Source of the DNA: Planctomycetota bacterium
Lineage (GTDB): Bacteria; Planctomycetota; UBA1135; GCA-002686595
Reading direction: 5' to 3'
Length of the DNA: 38,029 nucleotides
NCBI GenBank assembly: GCA_029259655.1
Contig: JAJDET010000288.1
Coordinates: forward strand, 1-38,029
Under the pieces are notes generated by a model, which had not been told where the DNA came from, did no database searches, and saw nothing but the letters and a program-made list of their open reading frames with translations. The number at the start of each line of letters is the position of its first letter. Position 1 is the stretch's first letter. The translations under genes and the position numbers were made by a program. This document shows, piece after piece, positions 30,631 to 38,029 of this stretch.

Positions 30631-33600
30631 TCAGTTGCCGGCCAGCACGGCCCTGAGCTTCTCCCGCAACTGCGCACGGGAGTAGGGCTTCTTGAGGTAG
30701 CCCTCCGGACGCACGCGACCGCTGAACCGTTCCCGGTTCTCGCGAGCGTCGAATCCGGACACGACGATCACGCGGGCATCCGCCCCCATGTGACGGATGT
30801 CCTCGAGGACATCCACGCCGTTCGCGTCGGGCATGGTCATGTCGAGCAGCACGACGCGAATCTCGCCGCCGCTCTTCCGCAAGAGCTCGACCGCATCGCG
30901 ACGCGTCTGCGCCACGAGCACCCGGAACCCCATCGACTCCAGGAATTCGCGCGCGACGAGCCCCACGGCCGCCTCGTCGTCGATGACCAGAGCCGTTCCG
31001 TCCGATCCCCACGCGTCCGGCGTCAGGTCGGCGACGGGCCCAAGCGCGGCAACGGCGCGCTCTTCCATGGCCGGCAGGTACACGCGGAAGGTCGTGCCCC
31101 GACCCGGCTCGCTCTCGACGCCGATCACGCCCCCGTGTCCACGAACGATCCCGATCACCGCGGCCAGTCCCAGGCCCCGGCCGGTCGCCTTCGTCGTGTA
31201 GAAGGGATCGAAGATCCGGGCGCGAATCTCCTCGTCCATTCCCAGCCCGTCGTCGGCGACCTCGACCTGCACGTACCGCCCCGGAGGGATCGCCGCGCTG
31301 TGATGGATCGCCGCGATATCGGCCTCGTCGAGCTCGACCTCGCGCGCAGAGATACGGATGTGCCCGCCATCCTCCTCCACGGCGTCGCACGCGTTCATCA
31401 CCAGGTTGACGAGAACCTGCCGCAGCTGGGTCTCCGAGCCCTCGACCAGCGGCAGGCCGTCGGGGATCTCCCGGACCACGTCGGCGCGGGAGGGAACGGA
31501 GATGGTCAAGAGCCTCTCGATCCCGTGGAAGACCTGGCCGAGATCGACGGGGCACTTCTCCATCACTCCTCTGCCCGCATAGGCCAGCATGTCCTCGCAC
31601 AGCTCGGCCGCGCGCTGCCCGGCGTACCGGATCTTCTGCAGGTGCGGAACCACCTTCGCGTCGCGTCCCTTTTCCAGAGCGAGCTCTGCATTGCCGACGA
31701 CGACGACGAGCAGGTTGTTGAAGTCGTGCGCCACGCCGCCTGCCAGGATTCCGAGGCTCTCGAGCTTCTGGGCGTACTGGAGCGCTTCCTCGGTCTCCTT
31801 CAGTGCCGTGACGTCCGCCACCATGACGAGCAGACGATCGCCGACGGTGCTGACTCCGGCCACGGCATCGAGACGTCCCCCCCCTGCAGCGCTCGAGCGC
31901 TCGAGGCGCCAGGAGAACTGTGCCGGTTCGCCGCGCCGGATCCTCGGCAGCTCCAGGTCGAGGGCCTCCGCACTCTCCTCATCGAGGAAGTCCCGGACGG
32001 ATCGCCCGAGGAGGTCCCCGGGCGTGCTTCCGAGCATGCTCGCGATACGGGCGTTGGAGTACGTCGTGCACAGCGTCTCGTCGAGCATCCAGACGCCCTC
32101 GTTCGCGGTCTCGACGATGCCCCGGAACTTCTCCGCGGCCTCGAGCTGCTCGCGGCGGCGGCGCAACTCGAGCAGGACGAGCGCCGCCGTCGCCGAGACT
32201 GCCAGACCGAGCGCCGCGAGCGGCAGGACCCGAGCCAGCGAGCTCGGTCCACCGTCGAGGTCGAACTTCGCATGAGCGGAGACGTTGCCGGAGAGATCGA
32301 TCACGCAGAACTCGACCTCGTGGCGACCCGGATCGACGCTACCCAGATGCACCGGGGTCGCCGAGGTCGGAGCACTCCAAGGACCGCCGTCGATGCGGAA
32401 CCGGCAGCGAAGACGCTCGGCGGGGGTCTCTCCCCATGCGTCGGCCGCGATCCAGACCGCGCTCCACTCGCCGCTCGTCTCGTCCCGGTGGAACTCGACC
32501 CGCTCCATGCTCGGTGGAGAACGATCGTCGGGGGAGAGCTCCACCAACCCCGACGTCACGGTGCCCACGAACAGCCCGTCGTCCGAGCCGATCTCCAGCG
32601 GCCAGAAGTCGCGCGAGGGAAGCCCGGGTTCCGCCGACGCCTCGTGCAGATACTTGCCATCCCACAGGTGCAGGCCGCGGCGTCCCGCCATCCAGACCCT
32701 ACCCTGCGAGTCCTCGGCGAACTCGGCCGCCGACACCGTGGCGAACTCGGCGGACGGAGTCAGCCAGCGCCCGTCATGGCAGGCGAGCTCGACGCCCTGC
32801 GGCATCAGGCCGTGGCCGCGCCAAAGGGTCCCGTCGCGGGTGGCGAGAAGGGCGAAGCACTCGTCGCTCGGCTCGCCGAATGCCCGCCACACGTCGCCGT
32901 CCAGCTGGACGACGCCCCGCAGCGTCGCGGCGAACACGGCCCCGTCGGTCCGGAAGGCAACGTCGTAGGCGCGGTCGTGCGGGAGACCGTCCTCCGGGCC
33001 GTACCGGCGCCAGCGCCGTTGCTCGCGGACCGCGATCCCACCCAGGTCGTCGGCGTTCCACGAATCGCCGAGCATGAGGAACCAGAGCTCGAGGCTCGTC
33101 CCCGACCGTATGCGATGGACGAAGCTCTGCCCCACCCCATCCTCTTCGCGGTGGAGCTCCCAGGAATCTCCGGCGAGCTCGAGCGCGCCGCGGAAACCCG
33201 ATCCGCTCCCAACCCAGAGGTGGCCCAGTTCATCCTCGCGTAGCGCCGTCACTGCGCGCAGCTCGACGCCCGCCCCCTCGCGGTGGACGTCCGTGAAGCG
33301 ACCGTCCTCGAAGCGCGCGATGCCTGTCGGCCCGCCGACCCACAATCCCCCCCGAATGCTCGGTGCGATCGCGTCCACGGTCTGCGACAGTCCGACGTCG
33401 CGCGGGTCGTGAAAGCGCCAGCGCTCGCTCGCCAGGTTGCAGGTGAAGAGACGCCCTGTGATCGTCGTCGCGACCAATCTCTTCGCATCGGTCATCGTCA
33501 GCGAGACGATCTCCTCGTCGACGATCGAGGCCAGGCCCACTTCGTCCCATCCGGACCCGTCGTGGATCAGGAGGCTCGAGTGGGTGGTCGCCGCGATCAG

Positions 33601-34374
33601 CTCGCCGGACGGACCGACGGCGGCGGCGGGCAGGACCGTCCGCGCGGGAGCTCCGAGGACCACGAGCTCTTCGCCGTTCCACGCGACGAGATTGGACTGC
33701 TCCATCGGCGTGCCTTCCATGAAGTACACGCGATCGTCCGCAGGCAAGATGCGCGTGTAGCCGATGTTCCGCTCGAGCTCCGGGGGCAACGGAACCGACT
33801 GCCAGCCGTCGTCCGAGTGCCGGTAGAGCGCGTCCTGCACGGCACACCAGACGGAGCCCGTACGATCGCGAGCAATCCCGAGGATCCGGTCTCCGGGAGC
33901 CGGCGACGTGAGGAAGTCCTTCGCGCCGCTCTCCGACACCAGCACGAGCTCCTCGTTCACCGCCACCAACGGCCCCTCGGGCAGGATCCACATCCTCGCG
34001 GAGCGCACGGCGCCGTCCAGCTCGTGACGCCGAGGTTCCGCACCCTCGCGAATCCAATCGACCTGACTGCGCCGCATCACCGCGACCTGTCCGTCGCCCA
34101 CTGCGAGCGCTCGCACGTCGCCGGGCGTTTCGGGCCAGGAGAGCAGAGGCGTCCAGCGCGTCCCGTCGTAGAGCGTGGCGCCGCGGGCATGAGCACCAAC
34201 CACGGCGCCTCCGCCCCACGGACGGACGAGCGAGAAGTCCGGTCGGCTCCCGCCGCGGAAGACCTCCCGCCAGCGCCACACCTCTCCCAGCTGTTCCGTC
34301 AGGCTCGGGTCCTGTGCCGCCGGAACGGCGGGAGCGAGGGCGCAGAGGAACACAGCGACCCCGCCCCACCTCAC
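30631..34374 (-). CDS. Hybrid histidine kinase with periplasmic beta-propeller
   Basis: The 1247-residue protein has a signal peptide (residues 1-20, cleaved after AAQ-type site), a large two-component regulator propeller region (about 35-615) with several blade endings such as GGLWVGGPTGIARFEDG and LGHLWVGSGSG, and a Y_Y_Y-like beta-sandwich (about 622-705). One membrane helix follows (about 715-735), then PAS (745-860), HisKA with GGVAHDFNN (His883), an ATPase domain (N-box VMNACDAVE with Asn994, DDGLG at 1041, GRGLGLA at 1066), and a receiver domain with Asp1132-Asp1133, phosphorylation site Asp1178 in LLDMTMP, and Lys1228. Propeller hybrid kinases of this kind sense carbohydrates or breakdown products in Bacteroidetes and elsewhere; the ligand here is unknown. 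It lacks a DNA-binding output domain, so signalling must pass to another protein. Start is GTG (34374). The SGNH gene follows 11 bases downstream. Confidence 0.92.
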   Translation of the reverse strand: MRWGGVAVFLCALAPAVPAAQDPSLTEQLGEVWRWREVFRGGSRPDFSLVRPWGGGAVVGAHARGATLYDGTRWTPLLSWPETPGDVRALAVGDGQVAVMRRSQVDWIREGAEPRRHELDGAVRSARMWILPEGPLVAVNEELVLVSESGAKDFLTSPAPGDRILGIARDRTGSVWCAVQDALYRHSDDGWQSVPLPPELERNIGYTRILPADDRVYFMEGTPMEQSNLVAWNGEELVVLGAPARTVLPAAAVGPSGELIAATTHSSLLIHDGSGWDEVGLASIVDEEIVSLTMTDAKRLVATTITGRLFTCNLASERWRFHDPRDVGLSQTVDAIAPSIRGGLWVGGPTGIARFEDGRFTDVHREGAGVELRAVTALREDELGHLWVGSGSGFRGALELAGDSWELHREEDGVGQSFVHRIRSGTSLELWFLMLGDSWNADDLGGIAVREQRRWRRYGPEDGLPHDRAYDVAFRTDGAVFAATLRGVVQLDGDVWRAFGEPSDECFALLATRDGTLWRGHGLMPQGVELACHDGRWLTPSAEFATVSAAEFAEDSQGRVWMAGRRGLHLWDGKYLHEASAEPGLPSRDFWPLEIGSDDGLFVGTVTSGLVELSPDDRSPPSMERVEFHRDETSGEWSAVWIAADAWGETPAERLRCRFRIDGGPWSAPTSATPVHLGSVDPGRHEVEFCVIDLSGNVSAHAKFDLDGGPSSLARVLPLAALGLAVSATAALVLLELRRRREQLEAAEKFRGIVETANEGVWMLDETLCTTYSNARIASMLGSTPGDLLGRSVRDFLDEESAEALDLELPRIRRGEPAQFSWRLERSSAAGGGRLDAVAGVSTVGDRLLVMVADVTALKETEEALQYAQKLESLGILAGGVAHDFNNLLVVVVGNAELALEKGRDAKVVPHLQKIRYAGQRAAELCEDMLAYAGRGVMEKCPVDLGQVFHGIERLLTISVPSRADVVREIPDGLPLVEGSETQLRQVLVNLVMNACDAVEEDGGHIRISAREVELDEADIAAIHHSAAIPPGRYVQVEVADDGLGMDEEIRARIFDPFYTTKATGRGLGLAAVIGIVRGHGGVIGVESEPGRGTTFRVYLPAMEERAVAALGPVADLTPDAWGSDGTALVIDDEAAVGLVAREFLESMGFRVLVAQTRRDAVELLRKSGGEIRVVLLDMTMPDANGVDVLEDIRHMGADARVIVVSGFDARENRERFSGRVRPEGYLKKPYSRAQLREKLRAVLAGN

Positions 34375-34683
34375 AGTCTGACCTCCTCGCGCGTCACGCC
34401 GGGACCTCCACAGCGCGGGGCAGCGTAACTGCCGGGAGAGGAGGCTGCTCGGAGAACCCCCTGGCAGCGCCTCGGACCGCGACGGCGGCGCCCCGGGCGC
34501 CGCCGCCGAAGCACCGCACGGAGCGGAAGAGAACGCAGAGGAATCGGGGGACCCGGCCCCTGGCAGAGCCTGAAAGAACGATGGCTTCGGCGGTTCGACC
34601 GACCCGCTGCGCTCGGAGAGCTCAGCGGCCCGTTCGGACGACCGTCACCGGTCCATCACCCTCGACTCCTGTGCGTTCTGTTC

Positions 34684-34729
34684 CGCTTCGTGCTGTGGTT
34701 TCGCTTCGCCGTGCTGTCGAATCGCTTCG
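34684..34729. repeat. Three CGCTTCG repeats with GTGCTGT
   Basis: CGCTTCG occurs at 34684, 34702 and 34723, 18 and 21 bases apart. GTGCTGT follows the first two. The near two-turn spacing of the helix could suit a DNA-binding protein, but chance is possible in this composition. Confidence 0.35.
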
Positions 34730-34740
34730 TCCGGAAGTGA

Positions 34741-34864
34741 CCACTCCGCCGCCGCCGCCGCCGGTGTCTGGGTGGACTGGGCGGGGGCGGCGGAGAGTGG
34801 CGGTTCAGGGACCCCAGGACCGGCCGTCCTCTCGGATCCGGGGTGGAGGCGGAGGCGCCTCCAC
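34741..34864 (+). promoter_or_regulatory. Two strong stem-loops in the leader of the sigma-factor gene
   Basis: CCACT-CCGCCGCC (34741-34753) pairs with GGCGGCGG-AG-AGTGG (34786-34800), with a two-base bulge and a loop containing more GCC repeats. GTGGAGGCG (34843-34851) pairs perfectly with CGCCTCCAC (34856-34864) around GAGG. GAGAGTGG (34793-34800) can also pair with CCACTCTC (34861-34868), so the two stem-loops exclude each other with this alternative. Such choice of folds is typical of attenuators, but no ligand site is visible. Confidence 0.4.
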
Positions 34865-34933
34865 TCTCTACATGCCGCCGGAAGGTGGGGTGTTGGCATC
34901 GGATCCCGTTTCCGGGCTCCGCCCCATCCCCGG

Positions 34934-35002
34934 GACCCCTGGAGAGGTTTTTCCTCGAACCAGCCCTACGAATCTGCCGTTTCCGGCATGTTGGTAGGGG
35001 TC
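34934..35002 (+). promoter_or_regulatory. Competing hairpins just before the sigma-factor start
   Basis: TGCCG-TTTC-CGGCA (34975-34988) lies within CCCTAC/GTAGGG (34964-34969 with 34994-34999). Alternatively GACCCCT (34934-34940) pairs with AGGGGTC (34996-35002), using the same GTAGGGG bases. The start codon is 17 bases after the last pair, so either fold could affect ribosome loading. Confidence 0.38.
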
Positions 35003-35018
35003 TCTCTCCACACCGCCC

Positions 35019-37508
35019 ATGACTCACAGGATCGGCATCCAACCCGAAGAGGTCCTGGCGCACACGCCCTGGTTGCGCGCGCTCGCGCGCACACTGGTCG
35101 GCGGTGATGCAGCGCTCGCGGACGACGTGGTCCAGAGCACCTGGTTGGCCGCCTTCGCGGCACCGCCCGAGCGCGGCGTCTCACGCCCCTGGTTGGCGCG
35201 CAGCCTCAAGAACATCGCACACACACTGCGTCGCGGAGACCGACGGCGGGACCAACGCGAACAGGCCTACGCAGACGACGAAGAGCCGCAGCTGCCGTCG
35301 CCGGACGAGCTCTCGGAGCGACTCGACATCTTCCGGATCGTGTGCGAGGAGCTGGGCGAGCTTCAAGAGCCCTACCGATCGACGATTCTCCTCCGCTATT
35401 CCGAAGGCCTCGACGCGCGCGCGATCGCGGACCGTCAGGGGATTCCGACGGGCACGGTTCGCTGGCGCGCTCACCACGGCCTGGAGAAGCTGCGGGAGCG
35501 ACTCGACGCGCGCTTCGGGGGGAACCGGGAGACCTGGATCGCGGGATTCATGGTCCTCTTCCCCCGCTCTTCCCGCCCGGCACCCATCGCGGCTCCCGGG
35601 GGGCTGATCCCGTTCGTCGCCCTGCCCACCGCCCTCAGCCTGGCGCTCGCCGCCGTGACTCTCACGCTGGTCTCGGCGGGGGCGGACTCGCCCGGGGCGG
35701 CCGCTTCCCTGGAACCGGATGGAACGGTCGAGCTTTCTTCACGCCGCCCCGTGACCATCGCCGGCCGGGACGAGAGCTTGCGAACGGCCGCGCATCTCGC
35801 GCCGGAGACGGCGTCCACTGCGGAACCCGTTACGAGGAAGCTCGTGATCAAGATCACGGTCCTCGACCGCGAGGGGGACCCGATCGAGACGGCACGACTC
35901 ACGGCCCGCCGCGGTGAAGAGTCGCGCTCGGCCGACGCCGATGCGAACGGCCGCATCGCACTCGGCCTGCCTCCCGTGTGGCGCGGCTCGGAGCCCATCG
36001 ACCTCCAGGCCACCGCCGAGGGACACAGCACGGTGACCCTGAGTCGACCGTTCGACATCGACGAGCGCAGCGACGACCTCGTGATAGACCTGGCCGCCGT
36101 CAGGCTCGAACCCGTCGGGCAGATGCGCGGCGTGGTCGTCGACAAGACCGGACGCCCGATCTCCGATGCACCGGTGGTCGTCGTCGCCGAGCTGCCCGAA
36201 TCCGAACGCGACGTCTGGGACCTCTTCGGTCCCGAGCCCGACATGCGTCGGTACTCCACCGTCACCGACTCCGACGGGTCCTTCGTTCTCGACGAAGTCC
36301 CCACCGGCACGTGGCGCGTGGGCGCGGGATCGCGGGGCTCGGAGTGGGCCTGGTCGCTTCCGATCGAGATCGAGAGCGGCGCGACGGAGTCGCTCCCGCC
36401 CCTCGCGCTCCAGGAGCTCCCGCCCGAGCGCAGCTTGAGCGGACGCGTCCTCGATCCGGCGGGGCTTCCGGTCCCCTTCGCCGAGCTCTCCGTCGCCTAC
36501 CCCGGCTCGGACGCACCGTTCCCCGCGAAGGCCGACCTGAACGGGCAGTTCATCGTTCCGTCACCCGATGGGAGGGGCGGTGTCGTCATGGCGCGCCCGC
36601 CGGACGGTTCGTTCTCACCCACCGTCGTCCCGCTCGAGCCCGGCACGCAGAACACGGTGCAGCTCGAAGCACCGCCGGAGCTCGGCCTCGAGGTGCAGGA
36701 CGAGGGCGGTGAGCCGGTCGAGATCGTCCGCGTCGAGCAGTCCGACGGCCGGCACACGTGGCTGGACGACGCCGTGGACGGCAGGGCGGACTTGCTGCTC
36801 GCGAACGTCCCGACCACGATCCGGATCTCGGCCCCGGGCTTCGCGACGACGCGGCTCGGATCGCTCGAGCCGGGAGAGACCCGCTCCATTCAGCTCGTCC
36901 CGCTCTCCCGCATCACGGGTCGGGTCACCGTCGACGGCGAGCCCGCACCGGGCACACGCGTGCGACTGGTCGGTCGGCTCCCGCAGGACGAGCGGCTCCT
37001 GATCCACGGTTTCCCGACGGACCTCGATCTCCAGCGCACGGTCGAGGGCGAGACCGACGCCTCCGGATTCTTCTCCCTTCCGATCGAAGCCGCCGGCGAG
37101 TACGTCGTGCTGGCCGACCGACCCGGGAGGTCGGGCACGCAGGTCGTCGCCGGCATCCTCGATCCCCGCGTCGACGCGCGCCAGGACGTGGCACTGCACG
37201 CGACCGGTCGGATCGAGGGTCGCGTGCTCGCACCCGTTGGCGAATCACCCGCCGGGGTACTCGTGCTCCTGTCCCGGGGCGACGGGCCGCCGACCGTGGT
37301 TCGTACGGACGAGCACGGCGCGTATCACGCCGAGGGACTCGCCACCGGAAACTGGAACGTGCGTGCGACGGCCCCCTCGGCATCGGCACGCGGGCCGGAG
37401 CCGGGCTCCCACTCGCAGGCCATCGAAGTCGTCGAGGGCGGCACGGTCGTACGGGACGTCCCCCTCGACGCGGCCGCTCCCGCCGTGGCCTTCGCGTCCG
37501 AGCGCTGA
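35019..37508 (+). CDS. Sigma-70-family (ECF-like) factor fused to membrane helix and carboxypeptidase-regulatory-like domains
   Basis: The 829-residue protein starts as a sigma factor: a region-2-like part at about 15-80 (WLRALARTLVGG, ADDVVQSTWLAAF, WLARSLKNIAHTLRR) and a region-4-like part at about 108-162 (LQEPYRSTILLRYSEGLD, then the helix-turn-helix ARAIADRQGIPTGTVRWRAH). A single membrane helix follows (about 196-219). The remaining 600 residues, probably outside, hold at least four carboxypeptidase-regulatory-like or similar beta-sandwich domains: near 368 (MRGVVVDKTGRPI), 472 (LSGRVLDPAGLPVP), 632 (ITGRVTVDGEPAPG) and 732 (IEGRVLAPVGESPAG). A further one starts near 275. ECF factors with such C-terminal extensions are known in planctomycetes. 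No anti-sigma gene is next to it, so the anchor may itself hold the factor back until cut or shifted. The leader before the ATG at 35019 is strongly structured. There is an 82-base gap to the next gene, on the same strand. Confidence 0.86.
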   Translation: MTHRIGIQPEEVLAHTPWLRALARTLVGGDAALADDVVQSTWLAAFAAPPERGVSRPWLARSLKNIAHTLRRGDRRRDQREQAYADDEEPQLPSPDELSERLDIFRIVCEELGELQEPYRSTILLRYSEGLDARAIADRQGIPTGTVRWRAHHGLEKLRERLDARFGGNRETWIAGFMVLFPRSSRPAPIAAPGGLIPFVALPTALSLALAAVTLTLVSAGADSPGAAASLEPDGTVELSSRRPVTIAGRDESLRTAAHLAPETASTAEPVTRKLVIKITVLDREGDPIETARLTARRGEESRSADADANGRIALGLPPVWRGSEPIDLQATAEGHSTVTLSRPFDIDERSDDLVIDLAAVRLEPVGQMRGVVVDKTGRPISDAPVVVVAELPESERDVWDLFGPEPDMRRYSTVTDSDGSFVLDEVPTGTWRVGAGSRGSEWAWSLPIEIESGATESLPPLALQELPPERSLSGRVLDPAGLPVPFAELSVAYPGSDAPFPAKADLNGQFIVPSPDGRGGVVMARPPDGSFSPTVVPLEPGTQNTVQLEAPPELGLEVQDEGGEPVEIVRVEQSDGRHTWLDDAVDGRADLLLANVPTTIRISAPGFATTRLGSLEPGETRSIQLVPLSRITGRVTVDGEPAPGTRVRLVGRLPQDERLLIHGFPTDLDLQRTVEGETDASGFFSLPIEAAGEYVVLADRPGRSGTQVVAGILDPRVDARQDVALHATGRIEGRVLAPVGESPAGVLVLLSRGDGPPTVVRTDEHGAYHAEGLATGNWNVRATAPSASARGPEPGSHSQAIEVVEGGTVVRDVPLDAAAPAVAFASER

Positions 37509-37590
37509 GCCGGAAGGGTCTCAGCGCCGTGGCTGGCTCCCCGCGGGACGTCTACCATGGGCTTCCGCGCCCTCGGGGGCGCAGGCCCGC

Positions 37591-38029
37591 ATGATCGCAA
37601 GGCAGACTCTCCAGAGCTTCATCGCCTTCGCTGCCTTCCTGCTCGTCGGGAGCGGCGTACGCGGTCTCGTTCCGTGGCCGTCGGACTCGCGCATGCGCCC
37701 GAAGCTGGACGCCTTCTTCGAGCACAAGGACGAGTTCGATGCGGTCTACTTCGGCTCGAGCCGCGTCTACCGCGGCCTGATGCCGTCTGTGATCGACCCG
37801 ATGCTCAGCACGGACGGTCGCACCTGGCGGTCGTACAACCTGGGAATCCCGGGCGGGTGGACCTACGAAGCGGACCACCTCATGGAAGAGGTTCTCGCCG
37901 CCCGGCCCGCGAACCTGCGCTGGGTCTTCGTCGAGCCGATGAGCTACGGCGCATGGCTCCCGGAGAAGAACCGCTTCAGTCAGCGGACGGTGCACTGGCA
38001 TTGCTGGTCGCACACCTGGCGAGCGGTTC
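37591..38029 (+). CDS. SGNH-like membrane-anchored protein, cut by the window end
   Basis: The reading frame is open from the ATG at 37591 to the last base, giving 146 residues; no stop is seen. An N-terminal hydrophobic helix (about residues 8-25) is followed by VYFGSSRVYRGLMPSVID (Ser56-Ser57), a GSS-type block I seen in SGNH-like proteins that acetylate or deacetylate exopolysaccharides, and then NLGIPGGWTYEA, like block II. Later WVFVEPMSYG follows. The catalytic Asp-His block would lie beyond the window. It is 82 bases downstream of the sigma-factor fusion on the same strand, so it might belong to the same unit. Confidence 0.75.
   Translation, partial: MIARQTLQSFIAFAAFLLVGSGVRGLVPWPSDSRMRPKLDAFFEHKDEFDAVYFGSSRVYRGLMPSVIDPMLSTDGRTWRSYNLGIPGGWTYEADHLMEEVLAARPANLRWVFVEPMSYGAWLPEKNRFSQRTVHWHCWSHTWRAV

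Larger units (their letters stand above)
34375..35018. other. 644-base non-coding region before the sigma-factor gene
   Basis: This gap between divergent genes holds no ORF I can support. Its first third is unremarkable GC-rich sequence that must contain the histidine-kinase promoter. From 34684 on it contains short repeats, a GCC-repeat stem-loop, and two further hairpin regions, listed separately. I find no confident -35/-10 pair. It looks like a long structured 5' leader for the gene at 35019, or a regulatory region, rather than degraded coding sequence. Confidence 0.5.

Noticed and set aside
34314-34997. 227-codon open frame in the gap before the sigma-factor gene
   Set aside because: Begins inside the kinase gene on the other strand; Pro/Arg/Thr-rich with no domain, and its sequence is better explained by hairpins.
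1-38029. CRISPR arrays, tRNA and rRNA genes, prophage or complete insertion sequences
   Set aside because: No regular short repeats with spacers, no cloverleaf or rRNA sequence recognised, and no transposase, integrase or phage structural protein seen by reading; a covariance or HMM search could still find something small.

Overview
The window looks like chromosomal DNA of a very GC-rich (judged by eye near 70 %), free-living Planctomycetota bacterium. This is an inference. It rests on a Ser/Thr kinase with the VVDWGLAK form of the activation segment, a sigma-70-family factor fused to a membrane anchor and repeated outside domains, a sulfatase-like lipoprotein ending in an LRALGYI-type tail, a multihaem cytochrome fused to HEAT repeats, and a secreted protein whose C-terminal module resembles those common in planctomycete exported proteins. 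I saw no tRNA, rRNA, CRISPR array, phage module or intact transposase.

Layout. 1-4374: sulfatase-like lipoprotein (+), bPH2 membrane protein (-), SGNH hydrolase (+). 4451-10218: polytopic spermidine-synthase-like protein (+), a second SGNH protein (-) downstream of a broken AbgT-type transporter (-), and a secreted alpha/beta-hydrolase-like protein (-). 10350-15563: a YfhO-like membrane protein and a TPR-bearing Ser/Thr kinase joined by an ATGA stop/start overlap (-), ending at a perfect 12-bp hairpin. 15659-19043: pentahaem HEAT-repeat protein (+), a 204-bp palindromic MITE-like element bounded by CTAG, and a DUF3784-like membrane protein (+). 19123-22405: lipoprotein made of three tandem copies of one domain (-), a small protein (-) and a methyltransferase-like protein (+) that diverge from a short region with a promoter and a palindrome. 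22392-27617: a three-gene operon with overlapping stops and starts: CPA2 antiporter, AftB/GT89-like membrane protein, GT39-like glycosyltransferase (-). 27806-34374: second YfhO-like protein (+), third SGNH protein (-), and a 1247-residue propeller hybrid histidine kinase (-). 34375-35018: non-coding, rich in hairpins. 35019-38029: sigma-factor fusion (+) and a fourth SGNH-like protein (+), cut by the window end.

The common theme is the cell surface: four SGNH proteins, two YfhO-like proteins, two lipid-linked-sugar-type glycosyltransferases and a sulfatase-fold enzyme. Three different signalling proteins with membrane segments (kinase, histidine kinase, sigma factor) sit among them. A role in building and sensing surface glycans is plausible, but the genes are split among several transcription units and no single polysaccharide pathway can be read from them.

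The strongest new signals are: (i) the 18211-18414 element, a 17-bp perfect terminal inverted repeat with CTAG on both sides, whose interior folds into a 32-bp stem in which every imperfection is a G-U wobble when read as + strand RNA; (ii) the membrane-anchored sigma factor with carboxypeptidase-regulatory-like domains and a structured leader; (iii) a transporter gene that has both an internal deletion and a one-base frameshift.
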